A stretch of 13,854 bases of DNA, taken from the NCBI GenBank assembly GCA_021792235.1, contig JAJYVC010000032.1, positions 1 through 13,854 of the forward strand. The letters are read 5' to 3'. This DNA is from Microcaldota archaeon (GTDB taxonomy: Archaea > Micrarchaeota > Micrarchaeia > Micrarchaeales > CABMGC01). Each line of letters begins with the position of its first letter. Within the stretch, counting starts at the first letter, position 1. Positions 1 through 6,199 of this stretch are shown here, piece by piece. The notes under the pieces are model-generated. The model was not told the DNA's origin. It saw only the letters and a program-made list of their open reading frames with translations, and searched no databases. Both the position numbers and the translations under genes were made by a program.

Positions 1-440
1 GCTTTTGCCTGAACGGTGTCTGCAGCCTTCTGAGAAGGTTTTTCATCCCTGCGTTCCTCCTTTGGTCTTGTCACTTTGGCCTCTTTCTGTGGCTCTTCAG
101 ATACGGAATCCCTCGCCTGCTCTTTTTCTGGTTCTGGATGCGTCGGAGCCTTTATTGCCTCTTCGGTGACTGCCTTTTTTTCTGCTTTTTGCTGCTCTTG
201 ATGAATTTGCTTTGCCTCTCGGGCTTCCTTATGCACAGGTTTGGCTGCTTCGATGTTACTGATATCCCGCCCAAGTGCTTCCCACTGATGCGCGTTTTGC
301 TCAGCCACATTTGCGATCTTTTCCTGGCCCAGTTCATTAGGCGGTTCAGGCTCAGAACTTGCTTTTTGCAGCTCCTTCTCTTCCTTTTTGGAGAGCGAGT
401 CTACAAAGTTGGAAAATTTCTTCTTCAATCCTTCAAACAT
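1..440 (-). CDS. ftsY: FtsY, SRP receptor (N-terminal part only, truncated by window edge)
   Basis: The minus-strand frame beginning at ATG 440-438 stays open to the left edge, giving about 146 codons without a stop. The protein starts MFEGLKKKFSNFVDSLSKKE, typical of the amphipathic start of archaeal and bacterial FtsY. A long charged, low-complexity stretch rich in Glu, Lys, Gln and Pro follows, the usual variable A-like domain before the GTPase NG domain. The NG domain and its nucleotide motifs lie outside the window, so the call rests on this N-terminus plus synteny: pfdA-ftsY adjacency is common in archaea. FtsY is the membrane-associated GTPase that receives SRP54-ribosome-nascent-chain complexes. 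Its ATG lies inside the last codons of the prefoldin gene (8-base overlap), implying translational coupling. The identity would fail if no NG domain follows. Confidence 0.85.
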   Translation of the reverse strand, partial: MFEGLKKKFSNFVDSLSKKEEKELQKASSEPEPPNELGQEKIANVAEQNAHQWEALGRDISNIEAAKPVHKEAREAKQIHQEQQKAEKKAVTEEAIKAPTHPEPEKEQARDSVSEEPQKEAKVTRPKEERRDEKPSQKAADTVQAK

Positions 441-900
441 CTAGACTACCTGTATTTTCCTGTCCAGTAGCCTGCTGCTGGTACTGCAGCGCATTGAGCT
501 TGTACTGTATATCTATGAGGTCCTTTTCCACCTTCTGCTTTTCGGATATCAGCCTGTTAAGCATCTCCTCTCCGCGCCTGAGGTTCTCACTTAGGAATCC
601 GAGGGCCTTGTCCTTATTGTTTTCTATCATATAACCTCCACCGACGTACGTAAGTACGCTCTCCGACTTGCTGAGCTTGGCAGGAAGATATGCGCCGCCC
701 TCGCCGCTTATCATTATCTCAGAACCTGCCATTGAATCCGACTTCTGCAGCAGCTCTATGTTCCTCTGCAGGGAGGTGTTAGCAAGAGTATACGTGGCTA
801 TGTTATTCTCCAGGTTCTCGTACTGCTGGTTGTACAGCCCCTGAAGGTACCTGAGCTGCATTATTATCTCATTTGCATTCCTTGGCTGTTCTCCTGCCAT
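433..900 (-). CDS. pfdA: Prefoldin alpha subunit (GimC alpha)
   Basis: This 155-residue protein has the prefoldin alpha plan: an N-terminal helix (about residues 10-50, heptad-like, rich in Leu/Asn/Gln), a central segment of short beta hairpins (about 60-95, with a GGGYMIE stretch), and a C-terminal helix (about 100-145). The two helices form an antiparallel coiled-coil tentacle. The family makes a hexameric alpha2-beta4 jellyfish-shaped chaperone that captures unfolded proteins in the cytosol and passes them to the thermosome. A GGTG Shine-Dalgarno match sits 5 bases upstream of ATG 900. It lies between eif6 and ftsY, the usual archaeal neighbourhood. The start and end both fit the family length of about 140-155 residues. 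Confidence 0.9.
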   Translation of the reverse strand: MAGEQPRNANEIIMQLRYLQGLYNQQYENLENNIATYTLANTSLQRNIELLQKSDSMAGSEIMISGEGGAYLPAKLSKSESVLTYVGGGYMIENNKDKALGFLSENLRRGEEMLNRLISEKQKVEKDLIDIQYKLNALQYQQQATGQENTGSLDV

Positions 901-948
901 TCCTACACCGATATTATGTTAATCAGCACCTTAATAAACGTGATTGGG

Positions 949-1614
949 TCAGAGGTCGAGGCCCTCGCTTATCCTGACAAGTTCGAAACCCGTCGTCTTG
1001 CCCCCCACTACAACACCTTTCGAATTCGAGATCGCGCAGAGACCTATGCTTGAAGAACCAGTGTTGGCAGTTGACTGGGATATGCAGCCTATCCTTGATT
1101 TCACGAATTCTATGTCATCATCAGTAGCGGAGTTGTTTAGCACCGCCCCTTTGTTTGTGAGTATGTTATTGGCTCCGACAGTGTCAAAGCTACCTATCTG
1201 TCTCCTTATGACCTCCACGCCTAGGGCGTCCTCTATCTTCTTGGATTCTGCTGGGCTGTACTGGTGGTTTATGAAAGCGACCTTGTCGTTTGAGAGTATA
1301 TTGTTCCTTAGGGCATTCAGACTGGTGCTTATCACATCTACACGGATGTTGGGAAATGCGTACCTCAATGCGTGCAGCTCTCTTGAATCGATCATCTCTG
1401 GGACAAGTATCCCATTCGAGTTTGCAACTATATATACTCCGATTAGTCCGGATCCATCTACAGACATGCCGTGCACCTTGACCATCAGATTGTCTTCGAG
1501 TATGGATCGCTCTGATTTTGTAGCGCGGCTTGATACCAGTATAAAGGAGTCGGTAGCGAGTCCGAAAGCACCTATATAATCGTTGTTACCTATGGTAGCT
1601 TTTGCAGTTCCCAT
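949..1614 (-). CDS. eif6: Translation initiation factor aIF6
   Basis: This 221-residue protein matches the IF6 family at full length. The pentein-fold repeats are visible as recurring segments such as NDYIGAFGLATDSFILVS near the N-terminus, then GLIGVYIVANSNGILVPEM and SIGLCAISNSKGVVVGGKTT near the C-terminus. aIF6 binds the large ribosomal subunit at the L14/L24e face and prevents early joining with the small subunit. It sits 23 bases after the rpl31e stop, with purine-rich GGT/GGTG matches just upstream of ATG 1614. Archaeal operons usually carry L18a (LX) directly after eif6; here only 48 bases separate it from pfdA, so LX is not at this place. Confidence 0.96.
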   Translation of the reverse strand: MGTAKATIGNNDYIGAFGLATDSFILVSSRATKSERSILEDNLMVKVHGMSVDGSGLIGVYIVANSNGILVPEMIDSRELHALRYAFPNIRVDVISTSLNALRNNILSNDKVAFINHQYSPAESKKIEDALGVEVIRRQIGSFDTVGANNILTNKGAVLNNSATDDDIEFVKSRIGCISQSTANTGSSSIGLCAISNSKGVVVGGKTTGFELVRISEGLDL

Positions 1615-1637
1615 TCACCGGACCTTGGCTAATTTTG

Positions 1638-2099
1638 TCATTTCTTCTGCTGTGCTGGCTCAGCAGGCTCCTTATTGCTCTTCTTATCGGCTTTGCTCTC
1701 TGCCTTTACCTGATTCTGCGTCTTCTCCGCCTTGGGCCTCTTGCTAGCGTCCTGCTTCTGCTGTTCCTTTGGAGTTGGAGTTGATGCTTGGGGATGCTTT
1801 GCTTGCGCTGGAGTCTTGGCGCTTTCCTGTGTAGGAGATACAGGCACCTGGCCAGGTGCAAGCTTCGCATTTATAACATCACCAGTCTTGCTTATCTCCA
1901 CCTTTACTCTCCCTCCGCTCTTTACGACCCTGCTCATCACGAATTCGTTGAGCTTGGGGTCAATCTTCACCATGTCGGGAGAGGACTTGTTGAATCTTGC
2001 TATGTGCTCTCTCAGATGACCGGATGCCTTGTACACCTTCCTTGACTGCCTGAGACCTGCCATTACTCCCTTGAATCTTATAGTCAAAGTTGTTGCCAT
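1638..2099 (-). CDS. rpl31e: Ribosomal protein L31e with a long C-terminal tail
   Basis: Residues 1-82 match L31e: a short beta strand at the N-terminus, a basic helix (KVYKASGHLREHIARF), then the hallmark segment DMVKIDPKLNEFVMSR and a final strand region (RVKVEISKTGDVINAKL). L31e is a large-subunit protein near the peptide exit tunnel. Archaeal members are usually about 85-95 residues. This one runs to 153 because a tail of about 70 residues (about 84-153) follows, made almost entirely of Pro, Ala, Gln, Lys, Thr, Ser and Glu. The frame is continuous, so the tail looks genuinely encoded. An AAGGT Shine-Dalgarno match lies 6 bases before ATG 2099. Synteny with rpl39e upstream and eif6 downstream strongly supports the name. 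Confidence 0.9.
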   Translation of the reverse strand: MATTLTIRFKGVMAGLRQSRKVYKASGHLREHIARFNKSSPDMVKIDPKLNEFVMSRVVKSGGRVKVEISKTGDVINAKLAPGQVPVSPTQESAKTPAQAKHPQASTPTPKEQQKQDASKRPKAEKTQNQVKAESKADKKSNKEPAEPAQQKK

Positions 2100-2109
2100 T
2101 ACATTACCT

Positions 2110-2265
2110 TCAGTTTATCCTGAGCTTCTTCCTTCGCCAGTCCCTCTGGAACCTGTTGTACTGTATTCTCCTGTGCGTCTTCACAACAGCCAGCACGGGC
2201 ATCCTCCTATTCTGCTTGCGCATCTTCGCAAGCCTCCTCTTCTTTACAAGCGATTTTTTGCTCAT
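2110..2265 (-). CDS. rpl39e: Ribosomal protein L39e
   Basis: This small gene was read directly from the minus strand: ATG at 2265-2263, TGA at 2112-2110, 51 codons. The protein begins MSKKSLVKKRRLAKM, contains RRMPVLAVVKTHRRIQ and ends RRKKLRIN. It is extremely basic, with the WR and RRKKL features of L39e at exactly the family length of 51. L39e is an unstructured-plus-helix protein that lines the peptide exit tunnel of the large subunit. It begins 9 bases after the PDCD5 stop and ends 10 bases before the rpl31e start, matching the conserved archaeal order L39e-L31e-aIF6. Confidence 0.96.
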   Translation of the reverse strand: MSKKSLVKKRRLAKMRKQNRRMPVLAVVKTHRRIQYNRFQRDWRRKKLRIN

Positions 2266-2274
2266 ATACACAAC

Positions 2275-2577
2275 CTATTTGTGCCTGAATTCTATAGTCG
2301 ACTCCTTGCGGTACGTCAACTTTGCAAGTATCTGCTTAAGCTGCTCCTCTGTTACCTGTCCCGATATCCTCCTGCTCTGCGCCATGGCAAGCAGAAGGTC
2401 GACAAGCTGTGAATACAGCTCGAAATTTGATACCCTTACGTTCATGAGGCGCTCGTATGCACCTATTGTTAGGTGCCTCTTGACAGCAAGCCTCTTCTGC
2501 TGCTCGGCCTGAAGAGCCTGGATCCTTTGCTGCATCATCTTTGTCCTTTCCGCATCCGCTTCGGAAGGCTGCGCCAA
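2275..2577 (-). CDS. DNA-binding protein of the PDCD5/TFAR19 family
   Basis: The protein (100 residues from the chosen start) is highly helical. It carries the family core: MQQRIQALQAEQQKRLAVKRHLTIGAYERL-type triple-helix bundle residues, then the conserved VRVSNFELYSQLVDLLLAMAQ and GQVTEEQLKQIL segments and a basic C-terminus. Archaeal PDCD5 homologues bind nucleic acid and lie beside rps19e and rpl39e in many archaea, as here; their exact role is unsettled. Start choice: there is no ATG. TTG at 2583 would overlap the rps19e stop, but its GGTG Shine-Dalgarno match is only 1 base away. TTG at 2577 is 7 bases from the same GGTG, so I prefer it. If 2583 is used the protein gains two residues. 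Confidence 0.88.
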   Translation of the reverse strand: MAQPSEADAERTKMMQQRIQALQAEQQKRLAVKRHLTIGAYERLMNVRVSNFELYSQLVDLLLAMAQSRRISGQVTEEQLKQILAKLTYRKESTIEFRHK

Positions 2578-2579
2578 TT

Positions 2580-2996
2580 TCAAGCACCCTTTAATGTTTC
2601 ATTTGAGAGCTTGTCCAGAAACGATCTGCCTGCAGGAGTTATTATCCTGCCCTGCTTGCTCGTCTTTATATAGCCCTTCTTTTCAAGTGCATCGAAGGCG
2701 TCCTTTATCACGCTGCCACCTGCCCTTGCATGGTGGTGCCTGTGTACAACATGCCCGCGCTTTGATCCGTACTTTGTCCTTAGTCGAGATATCCCTATCG
2801 GCCCTTTGAGATACACCTGCCTCAGGAGCGAAGCACACCTCACATAGAAGAAATCCTCGCTTGCGGGAACCCTTTCCTTGCCTGCGCCGCTCTTCACATA
2901 AGTGACGTATGAGGGCTTAGCTATCCCTGACTCCTTGAGCCTTGAGGCTGCAAGGTCTATGAGCTTCTGCGAATCAGCTTCATATACGTTTGCCAT
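2580..2996 (-). CDS. rps19e: Ribosomal protein S19e
   Basis: This 138-residue protein matches the S19e winged-helix family at close to full length. Visible blocks are VYEADSQKLIDLAASRLKE, PSYVTYVKSGAGKERVP, FFYVRCASLLRQVYLKGPIG, the basic signature RLRTKYGSKRGHVVHRHHHA, then a serine/glycine turn and FDALEKKGYIKTSKQGR (the wing). S19e is a small-subunit head protein needed for 18S/16S 3' maturation in eukaryotes and, by homology, for small-subunit assembly in archaea. It is the first gene of a seven-gene minus-strand operon. The stop region abuts or overlaps the PDCD5 start. The ATG at 2996 is preceded by an AT-rich promoter region with TATA-like boxes. Confidence 0.96.
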   Translation of the reverse strand: MANVYEADSQKLIDLAASRLKESGIAKPSYVTYVKSGAGKERVPASEDFFYVRCASLLRQVYLKGPIGISRLRTKYGSKRGHVVHRHHHARAGGSVIKDAFDALEKKGYIKTSKQGRIITPAGRSFLDKLSNETLKGA

Positions 2997-3046
2997 ACAT
3001 TAACGCCTCTAGATTGCGTAAAATAACGGTAGTATATCATTAGTTA

Positions 3047-3056
3047 GATATATAAT
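3047..3056 (-). promoter_or_regulatory. TATA box of the rps19e operon
   Basis: On the minus strand the sequence reads ATTATATATC here, a good archaeal TATA box. Initiation about 25 bases downstream would give a leader of roughly 30 bases before ATG 2996. A second, weaker box (ATGATATACT at 3031-3040) could give a shorter leader. The same ATTATATATC string recurs upstream of the 82-residue gene near 12141-12150. Only sequence resemblance supports this. Confidence 0.55.
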
Positions 3057-3068
3057 GATTGCTGTGCT

Positions 3069-3281
3069 CTAAGCTTGATTCTGTCCCAGAATACGATTGA
3101 TGAATACCGTCAAATAGGAAACTGGCAACTTTGAAGCCTCCTTTATAAGGAATAGCCACCTTTCTTTCTCAGTCTTCTGACCAAAATATTCTATAACTCC
3201 TGCCTTTTCTGCGGGGGTTGCCTTTATTGCAGAATGCACTCTGATAAAGTTGTAGTATACGAAGAGCATCTGCAACTGCAT
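3069..3281 (-). pseudogene. C-terminal remnant of a DDE-type transposase (IS fragment)
   Basis: The minus-strand frame encodes about 70 residues. It contains VYYNFIRVHSAIKATPAEKAGV, which closely resembles the last block of many integrase-like DDE transposases (the YYNFIRPHSAL...TPAEAAGI motif), followed by a helical tail ending in a stop at 3069. Upstream the frame is closed: a TAA appears about 40 bases before the first Met, and the DNA there instead reads as ankyrin repeats on the other strand. So the N-terminal DNA-binding region and most of the DDE catalytic core are missing. It cannot be active. No terminal inverted repeat could be recognised. Which IS family it came from cannot be told from this piece. 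Confidence 0.65.
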
Positions 3282-3283
3282 CC

Positions 3284-3587
3284 TTCCTGATAAGGAAACT
3301 GATCGACAGTGGTGAAGACGTTAACGCAGCAAGCGGGAACGGCAATACTGCGTTGATGATAGCTGCAAGAAATGGCCATGTTGGTGTTGTGAATGAGCTG
3401 CCGAGATGCCATAGATATCACACTAACTGACAGGCATGGGAAGGTGGCCTATGACATTGCCATTTCAGGAGGCAAAAACTCCGTGGCGCGGGCAATGGCA
3501 AGGGTATTCGCCAAACATGCTTCAGTTTCAGAGATGAAAAAGGCGGCAATAAGCAGTCTCAAGAGGGCAATAAGGTCGCATAAATGA
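3284..3587 (+). pseudogene. Ankyrin-repeat protein, 3' fragment with a frameshift
   Basis: Two plus-strand frames together spell the end of an ankyrin-repeat protein. Frame one (from about 3284 to 3400) reads FLIRKLIDSGEDVNAASGNG then NTALMIAARNGHVGVVNEL, a textbook ankyrin repeat. Frame two (from 3402) continues RDAIDITLTDRHGKVAYDIA and then a helical C-terminus ending at the TGA 3585-3587. Glycine to glycine, the repeat period is 33 residues only if one codon is split at 3401. A two-base deletion there fits best; a one-base insertion would give period 32. The 5' end is lost where the transposase remnant begins. Ankyrin proteins mediate protein-protein binding. With both a missing start and a frameshift, it is almost surely nonfunctional. 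Confidence 0.75.
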
Positions 3588-3620
3588 ACCATTTGGCTAG
3601 GATATACCTCCAGGAGCATG

Positions 3621-3630
3621 TTATAAATAT
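3621..3630 (+). promoter_or_regulatory. TATA box for glycerol-3-phosphate dehydrogenase, leaderless
   Basis: TTATAAATAT lies with its centre about 26 bases before ATG 3652. Archaeal transcription starts about 25 bases after the TATA centre, so the mRNA would begin at or near the ATG. There is no convincing Shine-Dalgarno sequence between them, which agrees with a leaderless transcript. Confidence 0.6.
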
Positions 3631-3651
3631 CACTCTGCACCTAGCAGGTTT

Positions 3652-5211
3652 ATGTCCTCTGCATTAAACAAGAGGTGTGACGTGCTGATAGTGGGAGGAG
3701 GCATTGCTGGCAGTGGCATTGCAAGAGACCTGGCGCTACGCGGCATAGACACCATATTGGTGGAGAAGGACGACTTCGGATCTGGAACTACAGGAAAATC
3801 CTCAAGGCTTATACATGGAGGATTAAGATATCTGGAGCACCTTGAGCTCGGACTTGTCAGGGAAGGGCTCAGGGAAAGGGAGGTGCTGATGGACATCGCA
3901 CCGAACCTTGTCAAGCCGCTTAGGTTCGTGATGCCAATGTATAAAGATTCGAAACCTGGAAGGTCGATGCTTAAAGCGGCCATGGTTGTATACGATGCAC
4001 TCTCTTTCGATAAGAGCCTAACTAACCATGTATTCGTATCAAGGGAGGAGACAAGGGACCTGCTTCCGTTCATTTCAGAAAACGGGCTGAAAGGCGCATT
4101 CGTGTATTACGATGCGCAAGCGGAGATGGTGGAGAGGCTGTGCCTGGCAAATGTACTCGACGCGGAAGCGCATGGAGCCTCCATATACAATCATTCTGCA
4201 GTGTCAAGACTCGGCGTGGACGGAGGTAAGATAAGCAGTGCGAAGATAGAGGGATTGGATGGAGCATTTGCGGTTGATGCAAAGATATTCATAAATGCCA
4301 CTGGACCGTGGCTTGATCAGTTCCTTGCAGGGATTGTTGGAATAGGTGGAAATGCGCTGACAACAACTAAAGGAGTGCACATAATAACCAATGGTTCTGC
4401 AGATTCCGCGCTGGTGTTCAACGCTGGTGACGGAAGGCCGCTTTTCGTAATACCGTGGCTTGGAAGGCTCCTTATAGGTACTACGGACACAATGTATGAA
4501 GGAAGCCCTGATGCAGTATCTGCTGAGCGCGATGACATAAGTTACATCCTTTCCGCACTGAAGAGGTACACTCCAGGCATCCTTGCAAAGGAACTTGACG
4601 TATACGCAGGCCTCAGGCCGCTCGTAAGGAAAGGGGGCAGGAGCGTATCAGATATATCGCGCAATTACCGCATAATAGACCACGATTCTGGCAGTATTGG
4701 CAACCTCATCTCAGTGGCAGGGTCCAAGATAACTGAATACAGGAGTATGTCCGAGAAGGTGGGTGATCTGGTGGCTAAGAAACTCGGCAGTAGGACCAGA
4801 TCATCTACATCGCAGCTGCAGCTGCCCGGAAGCGGCGAAGCTGATGCCAGGCCTGCGCACGTGGCCAGGGAAGAGTATTCCAACCTTGTTAGGATATATG
4901 GCTCTGATGCATCAAAAGTAATCAGGGCCATGGAAATTGATGGAAAGCTGGCTGCAAGAATATGCAATCACAATCCAGACGTGCTTGCTGAAGTTTACTT
5001 CTCAGTGAAGTCCGAGCATGCACGTACAGTCTCTGACTTCATGCTGAGGAGATCTTCGCTTGGGTACAGCGCGTGCCACGGTCTGGACGGGCTTGACAAA
5101 GTAGCTGGCTTGATGGGAGAGCTCCTGCACTGGGACACCACGCGCATGGAGATGGAGAAGGGCGCATACAGGGATTACATCTCGCTTAACGCTGCTTTAA
5201 GGAGGACATGA
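3652..5211 (+). CDS. glpD: FAD-dependent glycerol-3-phosphate dehydrogenase (GlpA/GlpD family)
   Basis: This 519-residue protein is a full-length GlpA/GlpD-type flavoenzyme oxidising sn-glycerol-3-phosphate to dihydroxyacetone phosphate and passing electrons to a quinone or other acceptor. It shows the FAD-binding GGGIAG motif at 15-20 in a Rossmann unit ending in E38, then GTTGKSSRLIHGGLRYLE (about 45-62), the family's flavin/substrate signature. Later come INATGPWLDQF, TTTKGVHII, LIGTTDT and YAGLRPLVRKGG. The last 120 or so residues form the helical C-terminal domain of GlpA/D. There is no Fe-S or BFD-type extension, and no glpB or glpC follows, so it looks like the stand-alone type. Membrane attachment cannot be seen directly. 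Archaeal lipids use glycerol-1-phosphate, so this enzyme points to glycerol or lipid catabolism. It is followed after 4 bases by a HAD gene. Confidence 0.93.
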   Translation: MSSALNKRCDVLIVGGGIAGSGIARDLALRGIDTILVEKDDFGSGTTGKSSRLIHGGLRYLEHLELGLVREGLREREVLMDIAPNLVKPLRFVMPMYKDSKPGRSMLKAAMVVYDALSFDKSLTNHVFVSREETRDLLPFISENGLKGAFVYYDAQAEMVERLCLANVLDAEAHGASIYNHSAVSRLGVDGGKISSAKIEGLDGAFAVDAKIFINATGPWLDQFLAGIVGIGGNALTTTKGVHIITNGSADSALVFNAGDGRPLFVIPWLGRLLIGTTDTMYEGSPDAVSAERDDISYILSALKRYTPGILAKELDVYAGLRPLVRKGGRSVSDISRNYRIIDHDSGSIGNLISVAGSKITEYRSMSEKVGDLVAKKLGSRTRSSTSQLQLPGSGEADARPAHVAREEYSNLVRIYGSDASKVIRAMEIDGKLAARICNHNPDVLAEVYFSVKSEHARTVSDFMLRRSSLGYSACHGLDGLDKVAGLMGELLHWDTTRMEMEKGAYRDYISLNAALRRT

Positions 5212-5215
5212 CGCC

Positions 5216-5848
5216 ATGGAAGCTGCACGACCTGAGAATGTTGCACTATTCGACATGGATGGAACTTTGTGTGATTACGAGCGCAAGCTACTGAAGGACC
5301 TGAAGAGGCTAAGGGCGCCTAACGAACCGGACTTTGCGGAAAATGTGAATGGACTGCCGGAGCACATAAGGAGAAGAGCTGACGCCATAAGGGCATCACA
5401 GGATTGGTGGGCTAAACTCCCGAAACTGCAGCTTGGATGGGACGTGCTAGGAGTTGCACAGGAGCTCAAATACAGGATAATGATACTTACGCAAGGGCCG
5501 AAGTGGAACCCTGCCGCATGGACCGGAAAGAAGCTCTGGATAGACCGGAACCTCGGTCCTGATGTCGACATCACGATTACCAGGGACAAGGGACTTGTGT
5601 ACGGGAAGGTCCTGGTGGACGACTGGCCACCTTATGTGGAAAGCTGGTTGGCATGGAGGAGGAACGGCCTGGCCATCATGCCTGCCAACAGGTTCAATGA
5701 GGGCTACAGCCATGACCAGGTAATACGCTATGATGGCAAAAACCTAGACGAAGTGCGATGGGCCATGGAAATGCGCCTCAGCGCTGGCACCGAGTTCGGT
5801 AAGCTACTTAGGGATTCTGCAAAAGAGAGGAGAAGGCTGGCACATTGA
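5216..5848 (+). CDS. HAD-superfamily hydrolase, 5'(3')-deoxyribonucleotidase (NT5C)-like
   Basis: This 210-residue protein has the HAD phosphatase motifs. Motif I is LFDMDGTLCDY with nucleophile D13 and acid/base D15. Motif II is the Thr in ILTQGP (T92). Motif III is a lysine, K125 or K131. Motif IV is VLVDDWPPY (D135, D136). The helical cap insert between motif I and II and the WxxKKLWIDRNLG and MPANRFN segments recall the NT5C group of nucleotide 5'-phosphatases, common in phages, bacteria and some archaea. Substrate is therefore guessed as a (deoxy)nucleoside monophosphate; a phosphoglycolate or glycerol-phosphate phosphatase role cannot be excluded, given its position 4 bases after the glycerol-3-phosphate dehydrogenase. 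A strong GGAGG at 5201-5205, inside the upstream gene, sits 10 bases before ATG 5216. Confidence 0.72.
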   Translation: MEAARPENVALFDMDGTLCDYERKLLKDLKRLRAPNEPDFAENVNGLPEHIRRRADAIRASQDWWAKLPKLQLGWDVLGVAQELKYRIMILTQGPKWNPAAWTGKKLWIDRNLGPDVDITITRDKGLVYGKVLVDDWPPYVESWLAWRRNGLAIMPANRFNEGYSHDQVIRYDGKNLDEVRWAMEMRLSAGTEFGKLLRDSAKERRRLAH

Positions 5849-5932
5849 AATCGGGGAGGGCGAATGGCAAGGTATATGAGCTTTTTTATGCAATGATAAT
5901 GTGCTGATTTGGTAGTCCTAGAGGTTGGCAAG
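5849..5932 (+). promoter_or_regulatory. Intergenic region: possible T-rich terminator and rpo11 promoter
   Basis: The gap between the HAD gene and rpo11 holds a TATA-like GGTATATGAG (5871-5880) and a run of six T (5882-5887). The T-run could end the glpD transcript in the archaeal manner. The TATA-like box could start an rpo11 transcript with a leader of about 30 bases containing GAGGT (5921-5925), 7 bases before ATG 5933. Neither signal is strong. Confidence 0.35.
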
Positions 5933-6199
5933 ATGAAATTGAACTTTGTCGAAGACGAGGCGAAGAGCCTTATCGTCGAATTCGAAGACGTCGACAGGAG
6001 TGTTCCGGAGATAATTAAGAGTAAGCTGATAGATAACAAGGATGTCGAGTTCGTCGGTGTTGCAAAGGAGCATCCAGACATAGCGAAATCTAAGCTTGTC
6101 GTTAAGTCATCGAAGAATGCGAGATCCATTGTCCTTAAGGCTGTGGAAGACCTGCAGGACGACATAAAGGAGATTTCCTCAAAACTACCAAAGAAATGA
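5933..6199 (+). CDS. rpo11: DNA-directed RNA polymerase subunit Rpo11 (RpoL)
   Basis: From ATG 5933 the protein is 88 residues, the normal Rpo11 size. It starts MKLNFVEDEAKSLIVEFE, aligning with the first strand pair of the family, then DVDRSVPEIIKSKLIDNKDV (the helix that dimerises with Rpo3), VEFVGVAKEHPDIAKSKLVV with the conserved His-Pro after a short strand, and a long C-terminal helix (about 60-85). Rpo11 and Rpo3 form the alpha-like assembly platform of archaeal RNA polymerase. Start choice: an upstream TTG (5909) would add eight residues not typical of the family, while ATG 5933 has GAGGT 7 bases upstream. Its stop overlaps the DUF99 start by 4 bases (ATGA). Similarity is moderate, since the usual N-terminal EGEDH box reads EFEDVDRS. 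Confidence 0.78.
   Translation: MKLNFVEDEAKSLIVEFEDVDRSVPEIIKSKLIDNKDVEFVGVAKEHPDIAKSKLVVKSSKNARSIVLKAVEDLQDDIKEISSKLPKK

Noticed and set aside
944..1579. A 211-codon plus-strand open frame opposite eif6
   Set aside because: It is the antisense shadow of aIF6, which is clearly recognisable on the minus strand. The antisense product is Ser/Leu/Ile-rich low-complexity with no family resemblance.
3393..3587. A stand-alone 64-residue gene, or programmed frameshifting in the ankyrin gene
   Set aside because: The frame starts mid-repeat with no ribosome site, and there is no slippery sequence or pause structure at 3400. The 5' part is also missing, so decay explains it better.
3652..5211. A complete glpABC operon
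   Set aside because: The next gene is a HAD hydrolase, and no glpB or glpC-like frame occurs before rpo11.
5909..5932. TTG 5909 as start of rpo11
   Set aside because: The added residues do not fit the family N-terminus, while ATG 5933 has GAGGT at good spacing and gives the normal length.
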